A DNA stretch of 64,000 bases from PALSA-894 sp963734185 (GTDB lineage Bacteria; Pseudomonadota; Alphaproteobacteria; Rhizobiales; Xanthobacteraceae), in contig CAVTGA010000001.1 of the NCBI GenBank assembly GCA_963734185.1, positions 3,065,898 to 3,129,897 of the forward strand. The letters are read 5' to 3'. The notes beneath the pieces are model-generated. The model saw only the letters and a list, made by a program, of their open reading frames with translations. It made no database searches and had not been told where the DNA came from. The position numbers and the translations under genes are program-made. This document shows positions 11,361 to 19,808 of the stretch, in pieces (within the stretch, counting starts at the first letter, position 1; each line of letters opens with the position of its first letter).

Positions 11361-11762
11361 CTACCCCACTTCCGTCTTGTCGGCGATGCGCTCGACCAGT
11401 TCGACGATCGTGGTCCTGAGCTCGCCCGGCGGAATGCGCGCATAGGCCTGGACCAGGCGAACCGCGCCCAATTGCGACAGGCAGGCGAGCACGTTGGTGT
11501 CGGCGGGCGCGGCCTGGCCCTGCGGCGCGGCGGCGCCGTCGCTGAGCAGAGAGCCGACCGGCACGTCGAGGATCTTGGCGATGCGCATCAGGCGGCCGGC
11601 GCCAACCCGGTTCGCCCCCTTCTCGTATTTCTGCACCTGCTGGAACGTGATCCCGAGCCGGTGGGCGAGCTCGCTTTGCGACATGCGCCGCGCGGTCCGA
11701 TGGATGCGGACGCGATGCCCGACGTCGGCATCGAGCGGATCGCGCACTCGCTTCTTTCTCAT
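11361..11762 (-). CDS. XRE-family helix-turn-helix regulator
   Basis: A 133-residue cytosolic DNA-binding protein. Residues about 10-65 form the Cro/CI-type domain: GHRVRIHRTARRMSQSELA, then GITFQQVQKYEKGANRVGAG and LMRIAKILDVPVGSLL. The C-terminal tail AVRLVQAYARIPPGELRTTIVELVERIA is a helical element common in Rhizobiales regulators of this type. ATG 11762 has GGAAG six bases upstream; the reading frame continues far upstream but without protein-like sequence. It lies in the same orientation as the 58-residue gene at 11804-11980, whose product looks like this tail alone. Probable transcriptional repressor; target unknown. Confidence 0.82.
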   Translation of the reverse strand: MRKKRVRDPLDADVGHRVRIHRTARRMSQSELAHRLGITFQQVQKYEKGANRVGAGRLMRIAKILDVPVGSLLSDGAAAPQGQAAPADTNVLACLSQLGAVRLVQAYARIPPGELRTTIVELVERIADKTEVG

Positions 11763-11803
11763 GCAGGACTTCCGTCGTTTTGGGCTTGCACCGCGTGCAC
11801 CCT

Positions 11804-11980
11804 TCAGCGCGCCGCCAGCGTCTCCGCCTGTTCGATCAGCCACGCGCGCCGGCGCGGGTCGGCGATGCGGACAAAGGCCTTGATCAGCCGCACCCCTTCG
11901 GCCGCGGACTCGTCGGCGTCGAACTCCGACTCGTCCGGTGCGGCACGGCGCGGCGCGATCCTTCGGCTGGGCTTCGGCAT
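11804..11980 (-). CDS. small protein resembling the C-terminal tail of the adjacent XRE regulator
   Basis: A 58-residue acidic-then-helical protein. Its second half, GVRLIKAFVRIADPRRRAWLIEQAETLA, has the same spacing as the XRE tail (AVRLVQAYARIPPGELRTTIVELVERIA) but there is no helix-turn-helix domain. ATG 11980 is preceded by AGGTGA with a seven-base spacer, a good ribosome-binding site. It is upstream of and co-directional with the XRE gene (41-bp gap). It may pair with the tail of the regulator and modulate it; this is inference from similarity only. Confidence 0.6.
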   Translation of the reverse strand: MPKPSRRIAPRRAAPDESEFDADESAAEGVRLIKAFVRIADPRRRAWLIEQAETLAAR

Positions 11981-12019
11981 GGGAGGCTTCACCTGCTGCA
12001 AACGGCGCGACAATCTGTA

Positions 12020-12039
12020 GACAACGCGCCCAGGTTGTC
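12020..12039. promoter_or_regulatory. palindrome GACAAC-N8-GTTGTC between divergent regulators
   Basis: A perfect 6-bp inverted repeat with eight-base spacer in the 100-bp region between the small XRE-tail gene (minus) and the LysR gene (plus). Its position 42 bases before the LysR ATG suits an operator for the XRE or LysR protein. No promoter hexamers stand out beside it. Confidence 0.4.
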
Positions 12040-12080
12040 ATTAAAAGGAGCCGGTGGATTTATTCGATGGTATCTAACGT

Positions 12081-13016
12081 ATGACCCATATCGAGCTGCG
12101 CCTGTTCCGCTACTTCGTGACGCTGGCCGACGAGCTGCATTTCTCGCGCGCGGCGGAGCGTCTCGGGATCAGCCCGCCGACGCTCACGCACCAGATCCAG
12201 AAGCTCGAGGAGCTGGTCGGGGCGCGGCTGTGCAATCGCAAGCCCAAGACCCGGGTCGAGCTCACCGAGGCAGGGGCGAGGTTCCTCGAACAGGCGCGTA
12301 ACGTCCTGCGCCAGAGCGAAGAGGCCTTGTCGGTCGCGCGCAAGGCGGCCCGCGGCGAACTCGGCCGCATCGAGATCGGATACATGATGTCGGTGAGCTG
12401 CGCCGGGCTGATCCAGAAATTCGTCGGCGCGTTCCAGCAGGCGAACCCCGAGATCGAGATCAACCTGCACCGCCTGGACACGATGGTGCAGATCAACGCG
12501 CTGCTGCGCAACGAGCTCGACTTCGGGTTCGCCCGGCCGCCGAATCAATATCCGTCCGGCCTGCGCGGCATCCTGGTCTATCGGCAGCCGCTGCTGCTGG
12601 CGCTGCCCGGCAACCATCCCTTGGTGCAGCGGCAGGGACCGATCAAGCCTGCGGACCTCAAGGGCGAGGTGTTCGTGAGCACGTCGCTGGAGGTCGACCT
12701 CGGTTTCTGGCGCCACACCGAGGCCGTCACCGGGCTCGCGGATTTCGCGCCGCAAGTCTCGAAACGCGTCCCGGACCTGTTCACCGTGCTCACCTACGTT
12801 TCGGCCGGATACGGCATCGGCGTCGTCTCGCGCTCGCTCAGCGCCATCAAGCTTCCCAACGTGGTGTTCCGCGAATTGGGCGGCGGCAACGTGCCTCAGG
12901 CCGCGATCGCCTGCATCCATCGGCGCAACGAATCCGCGCCTGCCGCCAAGGCCTTCATTCAATCGCTGCGCCGTCACGTGCTGGAAGCTGACGAGCCAGC
13001 TCGCGCGCAAACATAG
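12081..13016 (+). CDS. LysR-family transcriptional regulator
   Basis: A 311-residue activator/repressor. The N-terminal winged helix reads ELRLFRYFVTLADELHFSRAAERLGISPPTLTHQIQKLEE, the classical LysR HTH; the linker helix and two periplasmic-binding-like lobes follow (ELGRIEIGYMMSVSC, FVSTSLEVDLGFW, VSAGYGIGVVSRSLS). It binds a small effector. Start ATG 12081 begins three residues before the usual IELRLFRYF core. Its last 62 bases overlap the end of the convergent dienelactone hydrolase gene, which makes that gene or the divergent regulators its likely targets. Confidence 0.9.
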   Translation: MTHIELRLFRYFVTLADELHFSRAAERLGISPPTLTHQIQKLEELVGARLCNRKPKTRVELTEAGARFLEQARNVLRQSEEALSVARKAARGELGRIEIGYMMSVSCAGLIQKFVGAFQQANPEIEINLHRLDTMVQINALLRNELDFGFARPPNQYPSGLRGILVYRQPLLLALPGNHPLVQRQGPIKPADLKGEVFVSTSLEVDLGFWRHTEAVTGLADFAPQVSKRVPDLFTVLTYVSAGYGIGVVSRSLSAIKLPNVVFRELGGGNVPQAAIACIHRRNESAPAAKAFIQSLRRHVLEADEPARAQT

Positions 13017-13752
13017 CGAAGATGCTCTCCCAATCGCGGTCGGTCGCGCGTTTGTCGTGAACGTCGCGATCGGGCAGCGAATAGCCGTGGATCGCGCCGC
13101 CATGCACCCGGTGGCGATAGCGCACGTTCGGGCGGCCTTGAAGCGCCCGCGCCAGCGCTTCGATCGTCGCCGGCGGGGCGAGATCGTCATGCTCGGCAAA
13201 GCCGCAATAGATTTCGCCGCGATAGCGGTCCGCCAACCGGTGCAGCGAGGACGGCGCATCGCTCACCAGCCGGGTGCCGTGCAGGCTCGCGGTCGCCCTG
13301 AAATGCTCCGGATAGGCGGCGGCGACGCACAGCGCATGCCGCCCGCCCATGCAGTAGCCGATCGATCCTTTGGCGCCTTCCTGCACCGGCTGGGTGCGCA
13401 GGAAGTCGAGCACCGAGGGCACGTCGTCGACCACCATCTGATCCTTGAGCGCGCGCAGCTGCGCGAGGATCCTGTCCTGCTCGCTTTGAGGAAGCGCGGC
13501 CATCGACTTCATGCGGCCACGCTCGTCGCGGAATTCGAAGCGGACTTTGCCCTGCCGGTAATAGAAGTTGGGCAGGGTGCAGTGGTATCCGACGGTCGCG
13601 ACCCGGCGCGCGATGTCGAACAGCTCCTCGCGCAGCCCCCAGATGTCCATGAAGATGACGACGGCCGGGAACGGGCCGCCGTCCTCGGGATGCGTGGTGA
13701 ACGCATCCATGCGGCCGGCCGGCGTTGCGATCTCGATCAGGTCCTCGATCAT
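12955..13752 (-). CDS. dienelactone hydrolase family protein
   Basis: A 265-residue alpha/beta hydrolase. The nucleophile elbow is GYCMGGRHA with cysteine as nucleophile, as in true dienelactone hydrolase, the acid lies in FAEHDDLAPP and the histidine in the GGAIHGYSLPDRDVHDK segment. The N-terminal strand PAVVIFMDIWGLREEL forms the oxyanion side. Family members open lactone rings in chloroaromatic or protoanemonin-type degradation, or act as general esterases. No signal peptide. It is followed 203 bases upstream on the same strand by the tctC gene start region and overlaps the LysR gene tail to tail. Confidence 0.87.
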   Translation of the reverse strand: MIEDLIEIATPAGRMDAFTTHPEDGGPFPAVVIFMDIWGLREELFDIARRVATVGYHCTLPNFYYRQGKVRFEFRDERGRMKSMAALPQSEQDRILAQLRALKDQMVVDDVPSVLDFLRTQPVQEGAKGSIGYCMGGRHALCVAAAYPEHFRATASLHGTRLVSDAPSSLHRLADRYRGEIYCGFAEHDDLAPPATIEALARALQGRPNVRYRHRVHGGAIHGYSLPDRDVHDKRATDRDWESIFAMFARELARQLPARDGAAIE

Positions 13753-13789
13753 CCTCTTCGCCGATTCACGTCATACCCAGGGCCCCGTT

Positions 13790-14746
13790 CTATTGGGGGT
13801 CGAGCTTGATGTTTTCCGCCCGGATGATCGGCTCCCAACGCGCCTTGTCGTCGGCGATCGTCTGCACCAGGCGCTCAGGCGGGCCTCCGAGCGGCCGCAT
13901 GCCGAGCATTGCGAACTGCCGCACGGTCTCGTCGCCCGCCAGGTAATCATGGACTGCCGCATTGAGCTTCATGACGATGTCGCGCGGCAAGCCTGCCGGC
14001 CCGACCAGGGCGGTCCACGTGCTGGCGACGACATCGACGCCGGCCTCGCGCGCAGTCGGGACCTGCGGCAGGAAGCCGGCGCGGCTCTCCGCCGTGACCG
14101 CCAGTGCCGTCACAGAATCGATCAACGGGATGTAAATGGGAAATCCCGCGTCGATGTGCCCGCTGAACACATCGGTGACCACCGGGGTCGCCCCGCGGTA
14201 GCCGATCAGCGAGGCCTCGATGCCGGCACGCGCCGCGAACAAGGCGGCGGCGAGGTGACCCATGGTGCCGGCCCCGGCATGGCCGATGGTCACTTGGCCC
14301 GGATGCTGTTTGGCGTAGGCGATCAGGTCGCCGAGATTCTTCCACCCGCGCTGCGGGCTGCTGACGATGATCTGCGGGACGTCCGCCACCAGGATGATCG
14401 GCTCGAAGTCGGCGTCCGGATCGTAAGGGATCGATTTGTACAGCAGCTTGTTGAGCACGTGCGGGCCGATCGCGGTGAACAGCAGCGTGTAGCCGTCGGG
14501 CGCCGCCTTGGCGACGGCCGCGGCGCCGATCGCGCCGCCCGCCCCGCTCCGGTTCTCGACGATGACAGGCTGGCCGATCTTTTCGCTCAGCGCCTTGGCG
14601 AGCAGGCGCAACGACGCATCCCCGCTGCCGCCGGGAGCGAACGGAATCACGATGGTGACCGGTCGCGTGGGCCAGTCTTGCGCGCCCGCCGGCGATGGCG
14701 CCGCCAAGAGGGCGGTAACGATGCAGAGAATGTCGCGACGGTTCAT
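13790..14746 (-). CDS. TctC/Bug family periplasmic solute-binding protein
   Basis: A 318-residue exported binding protein of the tripartite tricarboxylate transporter family. The signal peptide ends at SPAGAQ, followed by the typical mature start DWPTRPVTIVIPFAPGGSGD. The two-lobed fold is marked by ENRSGAGGAIGAAAVAKAAPDGYTL, VGPAGLPRDIV and the C-terminal RWEPIIRAENIKLD. No TctA or TctB membrane subunits are nearby, so it is an orphan, as most Bug proteins are. It precedes the dienelactone hydrolase gene on the same strand with a 37-bp gap, so the two may be co-transcribed and the ligand may be a carboxylate handled by that enzyme. Confidence 0.92.
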   Translation of the reverse strand: MNRRDILCIVTALLAAPSPAGAQDWPTRPVTIVIPFAPGGSGDASLRLLAKALSEKIGQPVIVENRSGAGGAIGAAAVAKAAPDGYTLLFTAIGPHVLNKLLYKSIPYDPDADFEPIILVADVPQIIVSSPQRGWKNLGDLIAYAKQHPGQVTIGHAGAGTMGHLAAALFAARAGIEASLIGYRGATPVVTDVFSGHIDAGFPIYIPLIDSVTALAVTAESRAGFLPQVPTAREAGVDVVASTWTALVGPAGLPRDIVMKLNAAVHDYLAGDETVRQFAMLGMRPLGGPPERLVQTIADDKARWEPIIRAENIKLDPQ

Positions 14747-14844
14747 GCGGGACCTCGTGCCCCACCATGCTATAGCGGGCGGCGCACACGGGAAAGGAGT
14801 GCCGGCCTTCGATTTCGCGCGCTCAAGACGGAAAGGGCCCGACG

Positions 14845-15291
14845 ATGACCGAGCAGCCGATCCTGGTCCGTGCCGGCCGCCGCTTCGCGGCGCCAGCCGA
14901 GCGCGTGTTCGATGCCTGGCTTTCCCCCGCCATGATCGGCCGCTTCATGTTCGACCCGCAATTGCGCGAGGAGGAGATCGTGCGGCTCAGCCTCGATGCG
15001 CGCATCGGCGGCGCCTTCTCGTTCGTGGTGCGGCGCAGCGGTGAGGAGATCGACCATATCGGGCGCTACCTTAAGATCGAGCGGCCGCGCCGGCTGGTGT
15101 TCACCTGGGCGGTCGCGCCCGAGCCCGAAGACTCCAGCCGCGTCGTGATCGAGATCGCGCCGCTCGCGGCGGGGTGCGAGCTGACGCTGATCCATGCGAT
15201 GGAGCAGCGGTGGGAGGGTGCCGCGCCGCGCGTCGAGCAGGGCTGGACCGCGATGCTCGGCGCGCTCGGCAAGGCGCTCGAGGGGATGTGA
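14845..15291 (+). CDS. SRPBCC (AHSA1-type) domain protein
   Basis: A 148-residue single START-like helix-grip domain. Visible features are the opening RRFAAPAERVFDAWLSPAMIGRFMF, the central strand FSFVVRRSGEEIDHIGRYLKI, PRRLVFTWAV, and the long C-terminal helix starting GWTAMLGALGKALEG. Members bind hydrophobic ligands; many are of unknown function. The gene is divergent from the tctC gene and is followed by the tRNA-Arg gene on the opposite strand. Confidence 0.85.
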   Translation: MTEQPILVRAGRRFAAPAERVFDAWLSPAMIGRFMFDPQLREEEIVRLSLDARIGGAFSFVVRRSGEEIDHIGRYLKIERPRRLVFTWAVAPEPEDSSRVVIEIAPLAAGCELTLIHAMEQRWEGAAPRVEQGWTAMLGALGKALEGM

Positions 15292-15307
15292 GGCTGGCGT
15301 AAGGTAT

Positions 15308-15384
15308 TGGCGCGCCCTGAGAGATTCGAACTCCCGACCCTCAGATTCGAAGTCTGATGCTCTATCCAGCTGAGCTAAGGGCGC
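15308..15384 (-). tRNA. tRNA-Arg (anticodon TCG)
   Basis: Full cloverleaf on the minus strand: acceptor stem GCGCCCT/AGGGCGC, D-arm GCTC...GAGC, anticodon stem CAGA/TCTG around loop CTTCGAA with anticodon TCG (codon CGA), T-arm GGGAG-TTCGAAT-CTCTC, discriminator G and an encoded CCA. A degraded 3' half of a similar tRNA lies at 41981-42034. Confidence 0.97.
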
Positions 15385-15435
15385 CGCTTGCACAAGTTGC
15401 TCGCGTGCCTTAGTCCCGGACCGCAATCCGGTCAA

Positions 15436-15542
15436 CTAGAGCATGATCCGTTCCTACGGATACGGATCATGCTCTAGTTTGGTTTCTATTGGTCGCGTTT
15501 GTCTCACGGCGAACCGGTTCCCACTTCGCCGGAAAACGCTCT
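15436..15542 (+). repeat. composite repeat: AGAGCATGATCC palindrome plus GTCTCACGGCG box
   Basis: A 107-bp mosaic element. Part one is the palindrome CTAGAGCATGATCCG/CGGATCATGCTCTAG (15436-15477); part two runs through ATTGGTCGCGTTTGTCTCAC and GGAAAACGCTCT. A second copy in opposite orientation lies at 31909-32010. Here it fills the space between the tRNA gene and the pyrophosphatase start, so it either carries or displaces that gene's promoter. Confidence 0.88.
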
Positions 15543-15557
15543 GGAGCAGGTCCTCCC

Positions 15558-16088
15558 ATGCGCATCGACGCCATTCCGGTCGGCAGGAACCCGCCGCACG
15601 ACGTCAACGTGATCATCGAGGTGCCGATCGGCGGCGAGCCGATCAAGTACGAGATGGACAAGGCCGCCGGCACCCTCGTGGTCGACCGGTTCCTCTATAC
15701 CTCGATGCGCTATCCCGGCAATTACGGCTTCATCCCGCATACGCTGTCGGGCGACGGCGACCCGTGCGATGTGCTGATCGCCAACACGCGCGCGATCGTG
15801 CCTGGCGCGGTGATGAGCGTGCGCCCGGTCGGCGTGCTGATCATGGAGGACAATGCCGGCGAGGACGAGAAGATCGTGGCGGTGCCGTCGCGCCATATCA
15901 CGCAGCGCTACGACCGCTTCGAGACCATCGCCGACATGCCGCAGATCACGGTGAAGCAGATCGAGCACTTCTTCGCCCACTACAAGGACCTCGAGCCCGG
16001 CAAGTGGGTCAAGATCAGCCGCTGGGGCGACGCGGCCGAGGCCAAGCGCATGATCCTCGAAGGGATCGAGCGGGCGAAGGGCAAGTGA
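15558..16088 (+). CDS. ppa: inorganic pyrophosphatase
   Basis: A 176-residue soluble family I pyrophosphatase that hydrolyses PPi to phosphate with Mg2+. The signature DGDPCDVL contains the three metal-binding aspartates; EVPIGGEPIKYEMDK, FLYTSMRYPGNYGFIPHTLSGDGDPCD and VAVPSRH are all as in characterised enzymes. ATG 15558 is preceded by GGAGCAGG; the longer open frame upstream is translated repeat sequence and is rejected. The next gene starts within its stop codon (TGATG), so the two are translationally coupled. Confidence 0.96.
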   Translation: MRIDAIPVGRNPPHDVNVIIEVPIGGEPIKYEMDKAAGTLVVDRFLYTSMRYPGNYGFIPHTLSGDGDPCDVLIANTRAIVPGAVMSVRPVGVLIMEDNAGEDEKIVAVPSRHITQRYDRFETIADMPQITVKQIEHFFAHYKDLEPGKWVKISRWGDAAEAKRMILEGIERAKGK

Positions 16089-16891
16089 TGGCCGCCGGTT
16101 CGCCGCCGCAGGACGCCAAGGCGCTCGCCGCGCGAGTCGCGCAATACCATTGGCATCACTCGCTCGACCTCGGCGACGGCGTGGTGACGCAGGGGAGCAA
16201 GTCGCTGGCGCAGATGGCGCAGGAGACCGCCGCGATCTTCGACCGCGTCGATTTCGCCGGCCGCAGCGTCATCGACATCGGCGCGTGGCACGGCACCTAC
16301 AGCTTCGAGGCGAAGCGGCGCGGCGCGGGCCGCGTGCTCGCGACCGACTTCCTCGCCTGGCACGATCCGCAGATGCGCGGGCGCGAGACCTTCGACCTGG
16401 TGAAAGAGCGGCTCGGCCTCGACGTCGAGGCTGCGCTGCTCGACGTCGCCGAGACCACGCTCGATCGCCTCGACCCGTTCGACATCGTGCTGTTCCTCGG
16501 CGTCGTCTATCACGTGCTCGACCCGGTGCTCGCGCTGCGCAACGTCGCGGCGCTGACGCGCGAGCTGCTGATCGTCGAGACCGTGCTCGACATGCAGGAA
16601 CTGGCGACGCCGGCGATGCGCTATTGCCCGGGCGCCTGGTGGGCGCCGAACGCGCTGTGGATGATGAAGCTCCTGCAGACCGTCGGTTTCTCCGAGATCG
16701 AGGCGGTGTGGCACCCTTACGCGCATAATCGCGGCATCTTCTTCGCATGGCGCTCGACCGTTGCGCGCAAGGCGCTGCCGGCGGCGCACGAGCGCATCGG
16801 CCTCTCGCCCAGCGCCCTGGTGCGCGCCGACGCGCGCCTGACCGACGGTCGGATCGCGGCAAGGTGGCGGCGGATGCGGAAGGGGACGTAA
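16088..16891 (+). CDS. SAM-dependent methyltransferase, CmoB-like (DUF1698)
   Basis: A 267-residue methyltransferase. The N-terminal YHWHHSLDLGDGVVTQG and motif I SVIDIGAWHGTYSFEAKRRGAGRVLATDFLAW match the CmoB/DUF1698 pattern, and DIVLFLGVVYHVLDP is the usual motif IV region. E. coli CmoB uses carboxy-SAM for wobble uridine in tRNA, but many relatives of this length are ordinary methyltransferases of unknown target, so no gene name is given. It shares one base with the ppa stop codon. The C-terminal 40 residues are Arg/Ala-rich and less conserved. Confidence 0.75.
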   Translation: MAAGSPPQDAKALAARVAQYHWHHSLDLGDGVVTQGSKSLAQMAQETAAIFDRVDFAGRSVIDIGAWHGTYSFEAKRRGAGRVLATDFLAWHDPQMRGRETFDLVKERLGLDVEAALLDVAETTLDRLDPFDIVLFLGVVYHVLDPVLALRNVAALTRELLIVETVLDMQELATPAMRYCPGAWWAPNALWMMKLLQTVGFSEIEAVWHPYAHNRGIFFAWRSTVARKALPAAHERIGLSPSALVRADARLTDGRIAARWRRMRKGT

Positions 16892-17021
16892 CGCTGCTCT
16901 CGCCGGCTCAAGCACGGCCCGACGGTGGCGCAATTCTGGGGCGCGCCGCAGCAGGCGGAAGAAGAGGCGATGTCGGCGGGCGGGCGCGAGCGCGCGGTCG
17001 GGATGCGGAAAGCGGCGTGAC

Positions 17022-17106
17022 GTAGCCCGGCTTGAGTCCAGCAAAAGCCGGGGCGAGGTTGTGGCGTGGAAAGATTCCCGGATTTCGCTCGCTCAATCCG
17101 GGCTAC
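17022..17106. repeat. palindromic intergenic repeat, GTAGCCCGG family, copy 2
   Basis: Ends GTAGCCCGGCTTGAG and CTCAATCCGGGCTAC with inner GCCGGGG / CCCGGATTTCGC arms. It occupies the gap between the methyltransferase gene (plus) and the small membrane protein gene (minus), again a convergent junction. Confidence 0.85.
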
Positions 17107-17117
17107 GAACTACGGAC

Positions 17118-17318
17118 TCAACGCACCAGCGCCTTGTCGCCCACCGCGACGCTCATGGTCGTGGCCGCCTTGACCACCGGACCGGACGTGCGCGCGTCGG
17201 ACTTGGCGAGACCGGACGCCGAAACCACCGCCATGAACACCAGGGAAGCCGCGACCGCCAGGAACGCCGTCTTCGCGTGGGTGCTGGCGCTGGCGCTGAT
17301 CAGGGAATGGTTGGTCAT
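17118..17318 (-). CDS. small hypothetical membrane or exported protein
   Basis: A 66-residue protein of unknown function. An N-terminal polar stretch (MTNHSLISASASTHAK) is followed by one hydrophobic segment TAFLAVAASLVFMAVVSASG and a polar C-terminal part ending in VAVGDKALVR. This looks like a signal anchor or cleavable signal peptide with a short mature part. ATG 17318 has AAGGGGA seven bases upstream. It stands alone. No family recognised. Confidence 0.6.
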   Translation of the reverse strand: MTNHSLISASASTHAKTAFLAVAASLVFMAVVSASGLAKSDARTSGPVVKAATTMSVAVGDKALVR

Positions 17319-17502
17319 GGCGCGTCCCCTTCGACTTCGATGATGCAAGGGATAACGCAGGCCTGTTTCCGGCGGATGTTGCGATTGTATCGTGTGTATT
17401 GCGGGGTCGTTGCGGGCCTGTACGCGCGGCCCCCTCTCGACCTTTCCGGGCCGGCTGGGCATTCTTGACGTCGCAGCGATACGACTTCGAGGACCGATCG
17501 CG

Positions 17503-17865
17503 ATGGATGCCGCCATAGCGGAATTGTGGAGCATCTCGGAACCGGCGCTCGTCGGCGCGTATGCCGAAGCGCGGCGGCGATTTGCCGAGAAGAAGCTGGT
17601 CCGCGATACCCACCGGGCGCGGCTGGACTGGATGAAGGCGAAGGCCTTCGTCAACGGCTCGGGCGGGGTGACCGAGCGCAGGGTGGCGGTCGACCTCTCC
17701 GAGGAGCTCGGCCGCAAGGGCCAGGAGCTGCGCGAGATGACCCGCGACCTCGACCTTCTCAAGATCGACATCGATGTGATTGCCATCGTGATACGACTGC
17801 GCGGCGCACATGTGCCGGCCATCGTGCCAAGCGACGAAGCGGAGGCAGAGCCGGACCGAAACTAA
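17503..17865 (+). CDS. hypothetical protein with predicted coiled coil
   Basis: A 120-residue cytosolic protein of unknown function. The C-terminal half (EELGRKGQELREMTRDLDLL) has heptad-like spacing and is probably a helix or coiled coil; the N-terminal half is rich in Ala, Arg and Lys. GAGGA lies nine bases before ATG 17503. It is convergent with the polytopic membrane protein gene with a 51-bp gap. I do not recognise a family; phage or plasmid small proteins sometimes look like this. Confidence 0.5.
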   Translation: MDAAIAELWSISEPALVGAYAEARRRFAEKKLVRDTHRARLDWMKAKAFVNGSGGVTERRVAVDLSEELGRKGQELREMTRDLDLLKIDIDVIAIVIRLRGAHVPAIVPSDEAEAEPDRN

Positions 17866-17916
17866 AGTCGTCACCGGCAGCGAAATGGCTGCTGTCCCCT
17901 CCGACGGCGAGCACAG

Positions 17917-19719
17917 TCAGGAGCCAGGACGAATGCGCCACACCGGCAAATCTCCAATTTGCGCTTGCTGGCGCACGAACTCGGCGTTTGGAACAGTTGC
18001 TTGGTAAGGAGCCTGCAGAGATTCGGGCACGATCAGAAAGATCGACGCGCCGGGCGGCAAGGATGCAAGTGCTGCGGCTGTCGGCAGTCCATCCGCCGCT
18101 CTCCCCTCCGGAATGCCACGCTGGACGAACGAGCCATTCAGGATCCTGCAGCCGGTCAGAATCTCGGCGTACTCCAACGGCTTATGAAATTGCACGGCGT
18201 GCAGGCCGGAGAACATCGTAAAGCTTTGCGTAATCAAGAAGCAGGGCGCGGTGTCGGCCAATACATCGCGCACGTTGGTCAGTCGAGCGCGCGACACCGG
18301 CTGGGTCCGATATGCGTCGGCAATCCCCACGAGATCGCTCGTTGCCAGGACGCTGGCCAGGACTGCTATGCCGCCAAGCCCGTACGACGCCACTCCTTTC
18401 CCTCGCTCCTGGCTGCGGGCATGACAAGCGACCGCGCAAAGGGCGGCAAGAATCACAGCGAGCTGCGGGAAGACCAGGTACCAGCGTGTGAAGTCGGGAC
18501 TGATCCCTACGTCTACGGCGCCTGCGGCAAAGGCGATCCCGATCAGCCACGTGATGGCCCAGACGCCGGCCATGCGCGCAATGGCCAACGAGCGCTCGGG
18601 AACTGCGCGCAACAGATACGCTATCGACAGGGAGAGCAATACACAGCCGAGGAGAACCAATCCCCGATAGGGTGAAGCATAATTGGTGAAGGAAGGCCCG
18701 TTGAAGATGAATAACAGCTCGTCGTACTTTCCCAGCACGACTTCCGACATGCGCTTCATGCCGTGCACCGGATCAGGCCAGGCGAAGCGACCGGCACGGG
18801 GATCGTCGAGCGCTTCTCTCATCAACAGCAGGAACACCCCGAGCGACAACGTCCCGGTCAGCCCCAATCGCAGCGCGGCAAGCCGTTCTTCCTGCTTGCG
18901 CGGAAAGTGAATGAGAACGTAGGCGGCAAAGAAACTCACGACCATGTAAAGCACCGAATAGTGCAGCAGGATTGCACCCACCAGGGTCGCGACGGCGAAG
19001 GGAACCCCGATGTTCTTGCGCATCGCGATCAGCAGCAACCCGATCAGAACCGGGAACACGGCTCCAGCCAGAACTTGCGCGTTCTTGCCGTATTCGAGCG
19101 TGAACGTGACGGTGCGTTCCAATCCGAAAACAGCGACATAGCTCAGCAATAGGACCAACCAGAGCGGCATCGGCATGCGGAACACACGATGGGCCATCCA
19201 AGCCCAGCCGACCGGAAGCAGCAGCACCATGATGATGGTCGCCGCCTTGAAGGCCAACAGGGCATGCAGCGGCGCAAGCACGCGGCTGATGATCGAAAAC
19301 AAGATCGGGTAGCCGGGCGGATACGCGAAGCCGGCATCTCCCGGGCGGTAGAACTCGATTGTCGTGGGGTGAGAGACCAGTACATCAGCGAGAGTTGGCA
19401 CGATGATCGGATCGTGTCCGGGCAACACGTAGCCCGGCCTGCAGACGACAAGAAACGCCACTGCGGTCAGGCCAATGACAAGCGCAGATATCAAGATCGT
19501 TCGACCGTCCGGCTCGGTTGCGGAGGTTTGCGCCGGCAAGACCCAACGAAGGAATGCCCAAGCGGTTACGCCAGCCGCAGTAAAGGCGAGGAGGTGGCGT
19601 CCATGAAAGAGGCCAAGCCGAGACAGGATCAGGAAAAACAGGACATGAACCAGGACAAGGACTAGGCCCGTCAAGAAAATGCGGTCTATCCGAAGCGAGC
19701 CCAGATCAGGCGGTATCAT
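17917..19719 (-). CDS. polytopic membrane protein, possible GT-C-type glycosyltransferase
   Basis: A 600-residue integral membrane protein with roughly 12 hydrophobic helices, for example FLTGLVLVLVHVLFFLILS, ILISALVIGLTAVAFLVV and LLGCVLLSLSIAYLL. The first outer loop contains GHDPIIVPTLADVL and a later one AYPPGYPILFS, where a charged or acidic residue after the first helix and a YPPG-type motif recall lipid-linked-sugar (GT-C) transferases such as the DUF6541/PMT-like groups. There is a soluble C-terminal part of about 110 residues. No neighbours in a polysaccharide cluster support this, so the function is a guess. Codon use looks less GC-biased than the flanking genes, which may indicate transfer. 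Confidence 0.6.
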   Translation of the reverse strand: MIPPDLGSLRIDRIFLTGLVLVLVHVLFFLILSRLGLFHGRHLLAFTAAGVTAWAFLRWVLPAQTSATEPDGRTILISALVIGLTAVAFLVVCRPGYVLPGHDPIIVPTLADVLVSHPTTIEFYRPGDAGFAYPPGYPILFSIISRVLAPLHALLAFKAATIIMVLLLPVGWAWMAHRVFRMPMPLWLVLLLSYVAVFGLERTVTFTLEYGKNAQVLAGAVFPVLIGLLLIAMRKNIGVPFAVATLVGAILLHYSVLYMVVSFFAAYVLIHFPRKQEERLAALRLGLTGTLSLGVFLLLMREALDDPRAGRFAWPDPVHGMKRMSEVVLGKYDELLFIFNGPSFTNYASPYRGLVLLGCVLLSLSIAYLLRAVPERSLAIARMAGVWAITWLIGIAFAAGAVDVGISPDFTRWYLVFPQLAVILAALCAVACHARSQERGKGVASYGLGGIAVLASVLATSDLVGIADAYRTQPVSRARLTNVRDVLADTAPCFLITQSFTMFSGLHAVQFHKPLEYAEILTGCRILNGSFVQRGIPEGRAADGLPTAAALASLPPGASIFLIVPESLQAPYQATVPNAEFVRQQAQIGDLPVWRIRPGS

Positions 19720-19808
19720 AAGGGCTGCGTATTCCCCGACCGATTCACAGGCCAGCGCCGGTCATTTTAACAGCAAGGCCTCGGAAGATCGACTTCGCCG
19801 CACGGAAT

